Shown: positions 48,110 through 57,239, counted from the first letter of the stretch. The stretch: DNA of 64,000 bases from a virus (IMGVR_UViG_3300043418_000072:62001-126000); one strand, 5' to 3'. Made by a program: numbers and translations. Notes: generated by a model not told the origin, from the letters alone.

Positions 48110-49569
48110 TTGTAGATTCCTGTACCGATCTTAGGGGTTAAACGTTTTGCAACATTCTTTACACGCTTAGGAACACCTGTCCCTGGCTTGCCTGTTCCGC
48201 CTGCTGGGCCAGTAGCAAATCCACCTGCGCCTGTGCCGCCAGCAGTCATCTCGCTAACTGTTTGCTTGCCTTCAGCAACACCTTGACCTTTTAAGCTACG
48301 AGTAGCTGCATTCAATTGACTAATACTTACACTGCGAGTTGTATCGCTGTTCCAGATTAAGTCAACACGTAAAGGTCTGCCATTTTTATAAAAATGCAAT
48401 TCGTTGCTGGTAGTTTTGAAATTATCTGCACCATACTGACGTAACACTTTTACAGCGTCATTCAATGGCATTGTTTCTGCAACGCCCTCAGCAACACCTT
48501 GCTCCAAAAACTCTTCGTCGGTTAAATTACCGGCTAGCAATGCTTCTAGGGTGTCAATCTGTTGATTATAGATGTCGATTAGATATTCAATTTCCATGTC
48601 GTCGTAAGCATCTGAACCGTCATACCATGTTTCGTCAACTGCTTCTGCTTCGGCATCTGTCAGTCGACGCTTTTGTGCCAATAGCTTTTTCTCTAGCATG
48701 TTGGCAATAGGTGCATACTTACGCACAACCTGTTGCCACATAGGCTCTTGTGCAAACTCTGGAAACTGTGCAGCGGCACCTTCCACCGGATCAAAGTCCT
48801 GGAATAGGTTTAGTGCTAGCACATCCTTAACTGGCATGCCAGCTTTTACTAAGTATTCGTTTAGTTGGCCTTCCGCCACACCTTGCTCACCATCTTGTTG
48901 TGCTTTGGCAGCGGCCGCACGCTTCTTGCGGAAGATTTCACGGAAGTATGCTTCATCATCTGGGTTTACACCAGGTGTTTGTTGACCACGGTGTCTCTGC
49001 TTTGCAGGAGCATTACGAGCTGCGTAATAATCTTCGTCGCTGTCAAAGTTGCGTGGATCCACTTCGTTTACTTGTCCAGTGAAGCCTTTATATGCGCCTT
49101 TAACTGCGCCAGTTACGCCGCCAACAATCTTCTTGCCCACTTGCGCCATAAACGGAGTCTTCTCCTGTGGAGCAGTCATTCTGTCCACTGACTTACGTGC
49201 ATTAGCTTCTGCGTCACGCTGTACATCAGCCATTGAATAACCTTCTTCCAATGCAGCTTGCAATTGAGCTTCGGCTGATTCAAATGCAAATGTAGGCATC
49301 GCATGTAAGTCAACTTCTTTGTCTTCGTAGCTTAGGTATTCGTATACTGTACGTAGGTAATCGTTTGCAAGAGTAATCTTCTCGCTTACCCATCCCTCGA
49401 TGTTACCATTGTCGTTAGCTTGGGCTAGAATCTTGTGTAGCTTGATAGCGTAGTCTGCTGCGTGGTAGCAGTCGGCACGAGCCATTTGTACTTCGTGGTC
49501 TGAGTGCATTTCACCTGCATCTTGGGCGATAAATGCGTTGTGTTCTGTGATAAAATCTGTTGTCTTCAT
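48106..49569 (-). CDS. Modular head-associated protein with three QGVAEG linkers
   Basis: 487 residues starting MKTTDFITEHN, a capsid-targeting-like start with an ITE|H site. QGVAEG occurs at 229-234, 357-362 and 429-434, splitting the chain into four modules of about 230, 120, 65 and 50 residues. No catalytic motif is visible. A CTAAATA box is 19 bases upstream. It overlaps the next polyprotein gene by 4 bases; together they look like precursor proteins processed during head maturation. Confidence 0.7.
   Translation of the reverse strand: MKTTDFITEHNAFIAQDAGEMHSDHEVQMARADCYHAADYAIKLHKILAQANDNGNIEGWVSEKITLANDYLRTVYEYLSYEDKEVDLHAMPTFAFESAEAQLQAALEEGYSMADVQRDAEANARKSVDRMTAPQEKTPFMAQVGKKIVGGVTGAVKGAYKGFTGQVNEVDPRNFDSDEDYYAARNAPAKQRHRGQQTPGVNPDDEAYFREIFRKKRAAAAKAQQDGEQGVAEGQLNEYLVKAGMPVKDVLALNLFQDFDPVEGAAAQFPEFAQEPMWQQVVRKYAPIANMLEKKLLAQKRRLTDAEAEAVDETWYDGSDAYDDMEIEYLIDIYNQQIDTLEALLAGNLTDEEFLEQGVAEGVAETMPLNDAVKVLRQYGADNFKTTSNELHFYKNGRPLRVDLIWNSDTTRSVSISQLNAATRSLKGQGVAEGKQTVSEMTAGGTGAGGFATGPAGGTGKPGTGVPKRVKNVAKRLTPKIGTGIYK
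48268..48287. repeat. QGVAEG-coding repeat, divergent unit (c)
   Basis: GCCTTCAGCAACACCTTGAC, related to the 20-base unit; codes for the third linker of the 487-residue protein. Confidence 0.6.
48484..48503. repeat. QGVAEG-coding repeat, divergent unit (d)
   Basis: GCCCTCAGCAACACCTTGCT; codes for the second linker of the 487-residue protein. Confidence 0.65.
48868..48887. repeat. QGVAEG-coding repeat, unit (e)
   Basis: GCCTTCCGCCACACCTTGCT, identical to 47417-47436; codes for the first linker of the 487-residue protein. Confidence 0.8.
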
Positions 49570-49588
49570 GCGAATTTCCTGTATATTA

Positions 49589-49595
49589 TATTTAG
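49589..49595 (-). promoter_or_regulatory. Late-type box CTAAATA before the 487-residue gene
   Basis: CTAAATA on the - strand, 19 bases before the ATG at 49569, the same spacing as at 51597-51603. Confidence 0.6.
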
Positions 49596-49865
49596 TTACA
49601 CAATAAACTTGAGGCCTGCACCTTGTCCGTTTACTGCAACATTGTTAGTGATAAATTGTGCATCAGTGTTGCTGCATTTTTCAATACGTAATTCATGCCA
49701 GCCATTGTCTAAATAAACTTCAATGTGCTCACGGATATAGTGTCTACTGGTTTCCCAAATAAACGTGCGCTCCGTTAGCAGTTGGTCATCAATATAGACT
49801 CTGTATGCTGGCGGTGTTGTGTCCCACTTGCACCAAACGTCTACGTCAATGCAAGTGTGGTTCAT
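49596..49865 (-). CDS. Small beta-sandwich-like protein
   Basis: 89 residues. The pattern W..TPPAYRVYIDDQLLTERTFIW then HIEVYLDNGWHELRIEK resembles a carbohydrate-binding beta-sandwich. A similar pattern (PQYSIAISG and LVDGDHQLEIS) occurs in the protein at 51615-52085. They may be virion decoration proteins. 4-base overlap with the NadM-like gene. Confidence 0.6.
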   Translation of the reverse strand: MNHTCIDVDVWCKWDTTPPAYRVYIDDQLLTERTFIWETSRHYIREHIEVYLDNGWHELRIEKCSNTDAQFITNNVAVNGQGAGLKFIV

Positions 49866-51577
49866 TTTCTAGCCTTTAGGGTCGCTAACTGTTCTTGTAA
49901 CTGTGTTAAACGGCTTAATAACTGCTCTGCTTCTTTGATCTTGTGTTTAGGTAACTTACGGGTTAAGCCGTATGCTTTCATCATTTTAGGTAATGTGCTA
50001 GCGTCAACATCATTTTGATCGCCCATGGTGGCCATTACGTATCGTGGATCTTTGCTGTTGCTAACAACACCTACACCTGCTGCATCTTCGCCTAGTGGGT
50101 TATGCAATGCGCCCCACCCGGGATGACGTGGATCGTTAATGTCCAACGAGCTATCGTCTGCTGGTTTGCGTTTAGCTAACCGGTCTTTTTCATGTTCTTT
50201 GTCAATCAAGTCACCAACTAATGCTTTCATCGGATCAGTCTTGCGCAATTCTTCACGTGCTCTTAGCTGCGCCATGTGACGATTGAAGTCTGCCGCATTA
50301 AATGGGGCATTGTGGTCGTAGGCTTCATCAATGGCAGCATCTGGCAATTCTACATTAAATTTTATTGCAATTTCGGCTCTAAAATTGTCATATGCTTTGC
50401 TATTATCGAATATAAACGTGTGTGACATTCCGTGTTTGCTTGTTTGATTGCTCGGAAATTTAATAGTCTCGCCTGCATCGTTTACAAATAAGTATTGATT
50501 TCCACTTTTTCCAACTAGCGTTGCATGTATAAGATCGGAGTTGAGTGGTATGATTCTATTCTGAATCAGCATCAATGGAGTCACAATGTATTTTTTATTT
50601 TTTACTGGCGTACTAGAAAATCTATCTAGCCCGGTAAAATATTCAGCGGTGTGGTTATCTGATTCTAGCAATGTTCCATCAATGTAGTATGCTTCGAAGA
50701 TAGCCATCTTGTCTTCTATTGACAGCTCCTCACCCAACTCTGTCCACTGCGGGACTGCATTTTCATTGGCATGCTTAAAGTACTGCACTTCGCGCTCGTG
50801 CTTTTGTGCAGCGGCTTTAGTTGGGAAAGTACCTAGATTTTTGTTACCATGCTTACTAAGCAAACGGTACTGACTACCGTGTTTAACAATATGCTCGCTA
50901 ATACCAGGAATAGCACTTGCACTGTCTGTAGCATGTGGACTGATAGAGTCCTCATTCATTGGGATTTTGTCTAGGATACGGCCCACTTCTGGGTCATTGC
51001 GACCGTACATTTGCAATAGGTATTCGCCACGTGCTTTAGCATCGTTACGGATACTGTTCCACAATGCGCGATTTTCAGTGCCGTGGCTAGCATCGTATTG
51101 CTGACCATTGATTGTGATGACTTTCTTGCGTTCTGCTGCAATAATAACGTAGCCATGCTTATCGGCAGTTTGACACTTGTTTAGATCTTCAAACTTTTGG
51201 TAGTAACTAGGCTGGCCATCTTTCTTGTATGTGCCAGGCTTTAGGCGATCTGCGTCAGGGGCGCCAACTGCAACTACAAACACAGTAGATGCAGGGTCAA
51301 ATTGTGGAGGAAGGATGTAAGGGCTTTTAACTTCTAAGATGCGATCGTTAGGCACACCAGCGGCGTGCATTAACACTGTCTTGTCTGTGAAGTTAAAGGG
51401 ACTTTTAGGCAGCTCTGTCTTGTTGCTAGTTGCAATGTAGACGTTATCGCGACCGTATTTGGCTTGTAGGCTTTCAAATACGTCGCGATGTCCTAGATGG
51501 AAGGGCTGGAAACGCCCTGGGTAAATTACAACTACTTGCGGCTGTGCCGCTTCAGTAAACATTTCAGCAATAAACAT
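49862..51577 (-). CDS. NadM-like nucleotidyltransferase with CTS-like start
   Basis: 571 residues. The start MFIAEMFTEA fits a capsid-targeting sequence (MFTE|A). Residues 14-160 are a nucleotidyltransferase of the HxGH class with YPGRFQPFHLGH at 19-30 and DKIPMNED later in the ISSSSI-like position; it resembles NMN adenylyltransferases and the cytidylyltransferase-like proteins carried by marine T4-like phages. The C-terminal two-thirds has several unassigned modules. NAD or nucleotide metabolism of the infected cell is a plausible target. Confidence 0.75.
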   Translation of the reverse strand: MFIAEMFTEAAQPQVVVIYPGRFQPFHLGHRDVFESLQAKYGRDNVYIATSNKTELPKSPFNFTDKTVLMHAAGVPNDRILEVKSPYILPPQFDPASTVFVVAVGAPDADRLKPGTYKKDGQPSYYQKFEDLNKCQTADKHGYVIIAAERKKVITINGQQYDASHGTENRALWNSIRNDAKARGEYLLQMYGRNDPEVGRILDKIPMNEDSISPHATDSASAIPGISEHIVKHGSQYRLLSKHGNKNLGTFPTKAAAQKHEREVQYFKHANENAVPQWTELGEELSIEDKMAIFEAYYIDGTLLESDNHTAEYFTGLDRFSSTPVKNKKYIVTPLMLIQNRIIPLNSDLIHATLVGKSGNQYLFVNDAGETIKFPSNQTSKHGMSHTFIFDNSKAYDNFRAEIAIKFNVELPDAAIDEAYDHNAPFNAADFNRHMAQLRAREELRKTDPMKALVGDLIDKEHEKDRLAKRKPADDSSLDINDPRHPGWGALHNPLGEDAAGVGVVSNSKDPRYVMATMGDQNDVDASTLPKMMKAYGLTRKLPKHKIKEAEQLLSRLTQLQEQLATLKARK

Positions 51578-51596
51578 AAAAATTCCGTTATTGCTG

Positions 51597-51603
51597 TATT
51601 TAG
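51597..51603 (-). promoter_or_regulatory. Late-type box CTAAATA before the NadM-like gene
   Basis: CTAAATA on the - strand, 19 bases before the ATG at 51577. Confidence 0.6.
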
Positions 51604-51614
51604 TCTAAAACGGC

Positions 51615-52085
51615 TTATAGGTTTTCCAATAGCCAGAGGTAGAAAGGACTGCTAAATTCGAGAATGTACGTACCAGTCCACCCCATGTTTACACACTGAT
51701 CAATGCGATCAACAATAGCACCGTTATATACTTGCTTTTTAACTGGAGCGTAATGGCTCTTTGAGTGTCTCAAGTGCCCAATGTCAATGTCGTCGATTTC
51801 AATGTGATCAACGTTAAGTAACATATCCTTTACGATAGTAAAGTTTTCGCCAGAGTTGTCCTTAACAGTGTCTGAGCTTTCTTTGTTTAACAAGGAAATC
51901 TCCAATTGATGATCGCCGTCAACTAAGTCAACTAAGAATTCGTGGTATTCTGTTTCACCAGATGCAGCGGCAATATATCCCGCTGCATATTCTTTACCAG
52001 AAATAGCAATGCTGTACTGGGGTTTCTTGTCCCAGTACGTACCACTAATGCCGATTCGAAACTTGATCTTTTCAATTTCTTGCAT
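51615..52085 (-). CDS. Beta-sandwich-like protein, possible carbohydrate-binding
   Basis: 156 residues. The N-terminal half (IGISGTYWDKKPQYSIAISGKEYAAGYI and VDLVDGDHQLEISLLNKE) has the alternating strands of CBM-like modules. The C-terminal half ends GWTGTYILEFSSPFYLWLLENL. It shares its last base with the glycosyltransferase-like gene upstream. Virion surface protein is an inference. Confidence 0.6.
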   Translation of the reverse strand: MQEIEKIKFRIGISGTYWDKKPQYSIAISGKEYAAGYIAAASGETEYHEFLVDLVDGDHQLEISLLNKESSDTVKDNSGENFTIVKDMLLNVDHIEIDDIDIGHLRHSKSHYAPVKKQVYNGAIVDRIDQCVNMGWTGTYILEFSSPFYLWLLENL

Positions 52086-52975
52086 TATGCGTCCTTTTTA
52101 ACAGCCATATTCATAGCATCGGTTAATGCCTGTGGTAACTGTTGGCCTTCTGGCTGTGCAACTGGTGCACCAAACTGTGGCATCTTACTCAAGTCACCTT
52201 GGAACTCGTAGTGCCCAATGTGGTTCAACAACACTTTACCGTGTGCCCAAATCTCGCCACCTAGTTTTTGCCATCGACGGCAGAACAACCAGTCTTCACT
52301 CAAGTAATGCCCGCGCTCATCAATTTCACAATCAAAGATGCTGTACATCATTGGCTCGTATTGCTTACCTAATCCCACGTCATCAACATACTTGGTCTCT
52401 GGGTGTGCTGCAATCAACTGCTCGTACACTGTCTTTTTAAACATCAAGAAGCCTGTGCCCATTGTATCTACTGTAAAGATATCGCCTTGTACCTTTGTTT
52501 GTGGGTTCAAGTTAATAACGTAGTTGACTGGTAATGCTTTCTTGGGATACAGGCCACCAATAACTTCCTTGTCACATGCCATCATCTTTAATGGAGCGTC
52601 GGGTTCAAAACGGATGTCTGCATCGATGAAGAAAAAGTGTGTGGCTTGAGGATTAGTCATCATCTTAGCCATTAAGTTATTGCGAGCACGGGTAACTAAT
52701 GATTCATTGACCATTGTATCCAGGCTCCAGTTTAGTCCCACTTGTTGTGCAAGCAAAATAAAACGCAACAAACTGGTAACAGTTGGCTCGCTCATCATGC
52801 CGCCATAGCAAGGAATACCGATGTGCAAATGGCACTTAGAGAAATCAAACGGCGTACCTTGTGGCTTTGGAGCAGGTGCTGCTGTTTGTTGTGCTGCTTC
52901 TGATGCTGCTTTGATTGCAGCAATAGCGTCAGAGGTGGATTGCCCAGAGGCGGGTGTAGTTACTTTTTTAACCAT
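52085..52975 (-). CDS. GT-A type glycosyltransferase-like protein
   Basis: 296 residues from the ATG at 52975; a TTG at 53008 would add 11 residues but overlaps the upstream gene. After a Gln/Ala/Pro-rich N-terminal stretch, HIGIPCYGGMMSEPTV starts the GT-A fold and FFFIDADIRFEPDA is the DXD-like metal motif. HYLSEDWLFCRRW is the acceptor-side segment. It probably glycosylates a virion or DNA target. Confidence 0.7.
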   Translation of the reverse strand: MVKKVTTPASGQSTSDAIAAIKAASEAAQQTAAPAPKPQGTPFDFSKCHLHIGIPCYGGMMSEPTVTSLLRFILLAQQVGLNWSLDTMVNESLVTRARNNLMAKMMTNPQATHFFFIDADIRFEPDAPLKMMACDKEVIGGLYPKKALPVNYVINLNPQTKVQGDIFTVDTMGTGFLMFKKTVYEQLIAAHPETKYVDDVGLGKQYEPMMYSIFDCEIDERGHYLSEDWLFCRRWQKLGGEIWAHGKVLLNHIGHYEFQGDLSKMPQFGAPVAQPEGQQLPQALTDAMNMAVKKDA

Positions 52976-52994
52976 GTTTACTTTCTTGTGTGAG

Positions 52995-53162
52995 TTATCC
53001 AGCTGCAACTTCGACTACTACGCCGGCTGCAACCAATTCTTGTGTTACTTGTTCTAAGCTAGCAACAACTTCTTCAGTTGCTAGGTCTGGGTAGTGATCG
53101 TCGGAATCTTTAACCAATTTGCTAAGTCTGATTACGATTACTTGTTCTTGAATTTTTGCCAT
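52995..53162 (-). CDS. Small protein with good ribosome-binding site
   Basis: 55 residues (MAKIQEQVIVIRLSKL at the start, then acidic and Val-rich, ending VVVEVAAG). AAGGAG lies 6 bases before the ATG and an ATAAATA box lies 25 bases upstream. It fills the gap between two longer genes. Function unknown. Confidence 0.75.
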   Translation of the reverse strand: MAKIQEQVIVIRLSKLVKDSDDHYPDLATEEVVASLEQVTQELVAAGVVVEVAAG

Positions 53163-53187
53163 CTCGGGCTCCTTGATATTATAGTAG

Positions 53188-53194
53188 TATTTAT
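53188..53194 (-). promoter_or_regulatory. Late-type box ATAAATA
   Basis: ATAAATA on the - strand, 25 bases before the ATG at 53162; overlaps the stop region of the gene at 53196. Confidence 0.5.
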
Positions 53195-53195
53195 T

Positions 53196-53951
53196 TCACG
53201 GTTTCACGATCTCGTGAATTTTTCCGACCATCCCCGGAGCAATCAATCCGATCATTGTTGTAATAGATGGGTCGTTGGTATAAACAAAACAACCCCATAT
53301 GTATTTCAATGGGCCCGATAACATGTTCATATTAGCTTTAGAAACTTTAACTTCGCTGCCCATTGTTTTTAAATAATTAACAATTGACTGCTTGGTTTCC
53401 ATGCTGTAGGATCCGTCTCTGAGCACTATCTTGTATTTGTATTCTTGCTTAGAATTAGGTGCTGCAATAATATGACCCGCTTCTAGCAATGCCTGCTGTT
53501 CCGGGCTAGCTGGTGTACTAATACTTAATAGTCTGCTAGCAATAGTTCGATCGTAGTTTAGTCTTGTGGCAATGTCTCTAAGAGTCTGCTCGTCTTTAGT
53601 ATAAACCTGTAGCCAGGGCTCCTCAATGCGCATTCGTATACGATTACCATATCCATTTTTGATACTGCGCAATTCTTCAAGGAATACAGGGTCTGATTTT
53701 TTTAGTTCATCTGCTTGCCGCAGTGCCCAATTGGATTGTGATGCCCAACTTCCGCCATAGTTAAAATGCTTTTGCTTAGATAGTCTGTCGGCTAAGTGAT
53801 TTGCAATGTAATCATTGGGCCTCGTGTCGGTGATAGACCTACTACCGTGAGCCTCTATGACCAGCTTATAACAAAACTGGCCATAGAACTGCTTACGTGT
53901 ATCTTCGCAAACGATCTTAGGATTTAGTTTGGTCCAGAACAATGAAACCAT
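53196..53951 (-). CDS. Unknown 251-residue protein after ClpA
   Basis: A basic protein with a helical middle (RDIATRLNYDRTIASRLLS) and a beta-rich end (IWGCFVYTNDPSITTMIGLI). No catalytic motif is seen. It overlaps the ClpA-like gene by 35 bases and so is probably in the chaperone transcript. Function unknown. Confidence 0.65.
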   Translation of the reverse strand: MVSLFWTKLNPKIVCEDTRKQFYGQFCYKLVIEAHGSRSITDTRPNDYIANHLADRLSKQKHFNYGGSWASQSNWALRQADELKKSDPVFLEELRSIKNGYGNRIRMRIEEPWLQVYTKDEQTLRDIATRLNYDRTIASRLLSISTPASPEQQALLEAGHIIAAPNSKQEYKYKIVLRDGSYSMETKQSIVNYLKTMGSEVKVSKANMNMLSGPLKYIWGCFVYTNDPSITTMIGLIAPGMVGKIHEIVKP

Positions 53952-56208
53952 CTTCGTTTACTGTAGGTTGTGGTGCGATGTCAAACGCTGATTGTGCTTC
54001 GAATGTAAACTCTTTATTAACATAGTCTACTACCATGATGGTGTTAGGACCAATGTTATCAAACAAGATTTTCTTACTCAATGGTACTTTAATCAAGTCG
54101 TTAATCTTACGTTGCACAGGGCGAGCACCCATCTTAGCATCAAAGCCTGTAGCAATGATTTCATCAATAGCCGACTCGCTCAAGCGCACTTTGATCTGAC
54201 GTTCTGCAAGCAACACGTTGATTTCGTTAACAAACTTGCTGACAATCTTGCGCATACTCAATTGGTCCAGCTTGTTGAACTTAACAATGCCGTCTAAGCG
54301 ATTGCGGAACTCTGGCTTAAAGAAGTCCTTAACTGCTTTGTCATCCTCGTCAGTCTTTTGCATACTGCGACCAAAACCAATGTTGTTACGCTCGTTTGCT
54401 GCTGCACCCAAGTTACTTGTAAGGATCACAATACAGTTACGGCAGTCAGCTTTCTTGCCGTTGCTGCTAGTAACCATACCTTCATCCATTAAGCTCAACA
54501 AGATGTTAGATACGTCGGGGTGAGCTTTTTCAATCTCATCCATTAAGATGATACTGTTAGGGCTTTTCTCAACGTCACTAATCAACATTCCGCCGCCCAA
54601 GTTGCCATCGTCGTAACCAACATAGCCAGGAGGCGCACCAATCAGTTTAGCCACGCTGTGCTTCTCTTGGTACTCGCTCATATCGTAACGCAACAGTTTC
54701 ATGCCCAAGTTCTCTGCAAGTAACTTAGCCAGTTCAGTTTTACCTGTACCAGTTGGGCCAAGGAACAAGAAGTTACCAACGGGTTTGTTCAAGCTCTTCA
54801 AGCCAGCTCGTGCCACGTAGATCTTTTCCAATACAGAATCAACCGCTTGGTCTTGTCCATACAATTTAACTTTAATGTTGCTTTCAAGGTTAGTGATTGC
54901 ACCACCATTGTTGGTATTACCAATTTGTTCAACCGGGATCTTAGTAAACTTGCTGATTGCATCCACAATATGGCTACGTGTAACAACAAAGTCCACAGTC
55001 TTAATCTTAAGACGAGCACATGTGCTGTCAATCAAGTCAATTGCTTTGTCAGGCAGCTTCTTGTCAGTTTGGTAACGAACGCTAAGATCAACTGCTGCGT
55101 CAATAGCTTCGTCTGTAATAACGCCACCATGGAATGATTCGAACTTCTCTTTGAGACCTTTAAGAATATCCTTAGCAACTGCTGGAGTTGGCTCATCAAC
55201 AGTAATACGCTGGAAACGGCGCATCAATGCACGATCCTTCTCAAAGCTCTGGCTGTATTCTTCCCAAGTTGTGCTTGCTAACACTTTGATTTGGCCTTTA
55301 GTCAATGCAGGCTTGATCATATTACCAAAGTCGACGCTGCTGTTGCTACCAGAACCTGCCCCACGCATCTGGTGCGCTTCGTCAATAAACAAAATTGCCT
55401 TGCCTTTTGCTTTGAGACCTTTAATAACGTCTTGGAACTTTTCTTCAAACTCGCCGCGGTACTTAGATCCAGCAAGCAAGCTACCAATGTCCAAGTTGTA
55501 GACAGTGTGGTCTTTCAAGTACTCAGGTACAGTGCCGTTGACAATGTTAAGGGCAAGACCTTCTGCAATGGCAGTTTTACCTACACCGGGATCGCCAATC
55601 AACAACACGTTGCTCTTGTTACGCTTAGCCAACACTTCTGCAATTTCGTCCAGCTCGTATTCGCGACCAATTACTGGATCGATGGTGCCTTCGATTGCCT
55701 GCTTGTTTAGATTAGCACAGTACTGCTCAATGAACTCGTCTGCTTTCTCTTTGCCAGCTTCTTTGCGATGTGCTTCTTCTGTATAGTGCTTGTTGTAGTA
55801 GTCGACAAGTTTTGCACGATCCATGCCGTACTTGACCATGAAGTAGTGTGCATAGGTGCTGTTCTCAGAGTGCAAGCTCAGGAACAAGTCAATGACTTGA
55901 ACGTGTGTACGTGCAGAAAATAACACTTGCGTAAATGCTCGATTAAACACACGCTCCAGCGCATGAGTCTTCTTTGGCTCAGTAACATCGGGGTTAACCA
56001 AGTCTGTTAGGCCTGCAATGTATGTTTCGAGGTCTTTGACCAAGCCATCAGTATCGATGCCGTAGCCGTAAATCAATTCATTGAATGGCTTGTATTTAAC
56101 AAGACAGAGCAACATGTGTTCTGCAACCACGTACTCGTGTTTGTGTTCTTTTGCAAGGTTTGTTGCTTCTGCAACGATGTGGTCAATTTCTGGATTAGTT
56201 TGTAGCAT
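53917..56208 (-). CDS. ClpA-like AAA+ unfoldase
   Basis: 763 residues. An N-terminal Clp_N repeat region (residues 1-150) is followed by two AAA+ modules: Walker A GDPGVGKT at 205-212 with FIDEAH, and GPTGTGKT at 484-491 with LMDEIEKAHP. The ClpP-binding loop is IGF at 610-612 in NNIGFGR. A phage ClpA could recruit the host ClpP or compete with host ClpA. It overlaps the DnaJ gene by 14 bases. Confidence 0.93.
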   Translation of the reverse strand: MLQTNPEIDHIVAEATNLAKEHKHEYVVAEHMLLCLVKYKPFNELIYGYGIDTDGLVKDLETYIAGLTDLVNPDVTEPKKTHALERVFNRAFTQVLFSARTHVQVIDLFLSLHSENSTYAHYFMVKYGMDRAKLVDYYNKHYTEEAHRKEAGKEKADEFIEQYCANLNKQAIEGTIDPVIGREYELDEIAEVLAKRNKSNVLLIGDPGVGKTAIAEGLALNIVNGTVPEYLKDHTVYNLDIGSLLAGSKYRGEFEEKFQDVIKGLKAKGKAILFIDEAHQMRGAGSGSNSSVDFGNMIKPALTKGQIKVLASTTWEEYSQSFEKDRALMRRFQRITVDEPTPAVAKDILKGLKEKFESFHGGVITDEAIDAAVDLSVRYQTDKKLPDKAIDLIDSTCARLKIKTVDFVVTRSHIVDAISKFTKIPVEQIGNTNNGGAITNLESNIKVKLYGQDQAVDSVLEKIYVARAGLKSLNKPVGNFLFLGPTGTGKTELAKLLAENLGMKLLRYDMSEYQEKHSVAKLIGAPPGYVGYDDGNLGGGMLISDVEKSPNSIILMDEIEKAHPDVSNILLSLMDEGMVTSSNGKKADCRNCIVILTSNLGAAANERNNIGFGRSMQKTDEDDKAVKDFFKPEFRNRLDGIVKFNKLDQLSMRKIVSKFVNEINVLLAERQIKVRLSESAIDEIIATGFDAKMGARPVQRKINDLIKVPLSKKILFDNIGPNTIMVVDYVNKEFTFEAQSAFDIAPQPTVNEDGFIVLDQTKS

Positions 56209-57040
56209 CTTGATTTTTAGTTAGTTGACGAATGGCTTCTACCTGAGTTTCTGTTAAATTTGTTGGAACAGTGATATTTGCAATCAAATACAAATTACCC
56301 CTGTTGGATTGATTTAGCGCATAAAGACCCTGTCCTCCAATTTTAAATTTAGTCCCGGGCTGCGTACCTTGTGGTACTGTGAGACTAAAAGTTCGGTTGT
56401 CTAAAGTGGTAAACTCTTTGCTACATCCAATTATAGCATCAAGGCAATCAATGTCAATGGATGTGAACAAATCAATTCCGTTAATTTGGAATCTCGGGTG
56501 CGGCATAACAACAATATTAACATACAAATCGCCACGCGGCAATGTGGTAAAAAGGTTGTCGCCGAGACCCGGATACTTAATGCTGCTGTCTGAGTATACA
56601 CCACGCGGGATTTCGATATCAACTACTTGGTCTGATGTTGACCGGTTTGTATTGATATTCAGTGTGCGCTTTTGAACTTCCAATGTTTCTGCTAAGTTTA
56701 TTTGCACAGTAACTCGAATGTCTCGGTTACGCTGTTGGCGCTGTTGGAATCCGGCACCATTAAATGCAAACCCAAAATTACGCATTAGGTCATTGATATC
56801 CATATTGCCGGTATTAAAGCCGTGCTGTCTATTGCCAAATGGGTTACTGCGTTCAGCATCGTATTGCTCACGCTTTTCGGGAGTTTCAATCGCTGCGTAT
56901 GCTGCTTGGATTTCTTGGAACTTAGCTGTGTTGCCACCTTTGTCGGGATGGTTCTTGCTGGCAAGACTGCGATATGCCTTTTTGATATCGTCTTGTGTTG
57001 CCGACTCGGTTAAGCCAAGCGTTTCATAGTGAGTTGACAT
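56195..57040 (-). CDS. DnaJ/CbpA-like J-domain protein
   Basis: 281 residues. The J-domain is at 4-68 with HPD at 31-33 (NHPDKGG). A Gly/Phe/Asn-rich linker (FGNRQHGFNTGNM, residues about 70-90) leads to the substrate-binding beta-sandwich (VDIEIPRGVYSDSSIKYPGLG and FKIGGQGLYAL). There is no zinc finger, so it is the CbpA/DnaJB type. It is the first chaperone gene of the operon and probably feeds host DnaK, and clients to ClpA. Confidence 0.92.
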   Translation of the reverse strand: MSTHYETLGLTESATQDDIKKAYRSLASKNHPDKGGNTAKFQEIQAAYAAIETPEKREQYDAERSNPFGNRQHGFNTGNMDINDLMRNFGFAFNGAGFQQRQQRNRDIRVTVQINLAETLEVQKRTLNINTNRSTSDQVVDIEIPRGVYSDSSIKYPGLGDNLFTTLPRGDLYVNIVVMPHPRFQINGIDLFTSIDIDCLDAIIGCSKEFTTLDNRTFSLTVPQGTQPGTKFKIGGQGLYALNQSNRGNLYLIANITVPTNLTETQVEAIRQLTKNQDATN

Positions 57041-57239
57041 ATTTTAATTGATACCAAGTATAGTCTTGTTCGGGTGCAAACACTGGCGTCACCTTCGCTT
57101 CTGACCTTTTAAGGTTAAACTGTACATCTACTAGACCCGGGATTCCTAAAGCTAGAATTTCATTCCTGATTTGAAACTGCGTAGGAACATCCCATACATC
57201 ATATTGATGATTAGATAATAGTTCATAAATTGGGTTCAT
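57024..57239 (-). CDS. Unknown 71-residue protein heading the DnaJ operon
   Basis: From the ATG at 57239 (MNPIYELLSN), whose ribosome site AGGA lies in the 3' arm of an upstream hairpin. It overlaps the DnaJ gene by 17 bases. A small mixed protein (FQIRNEILALGIPGLVDVQFNL). Function unknown. Confidence 0.65.
   Translation of the reverse strand: MNPIYELLSNHQYDVWDVPTQFQIRNEILALGIPGLVDVQFNLKRSEAKVTPVFAPEQDYTWYQLKYVNSL

Noticed and set aside
47216-48887. CRISPR or tandem DNA repeat array
   Set aside because: The copies are unevenly spaced, lie in coding frame and encode the same linker.
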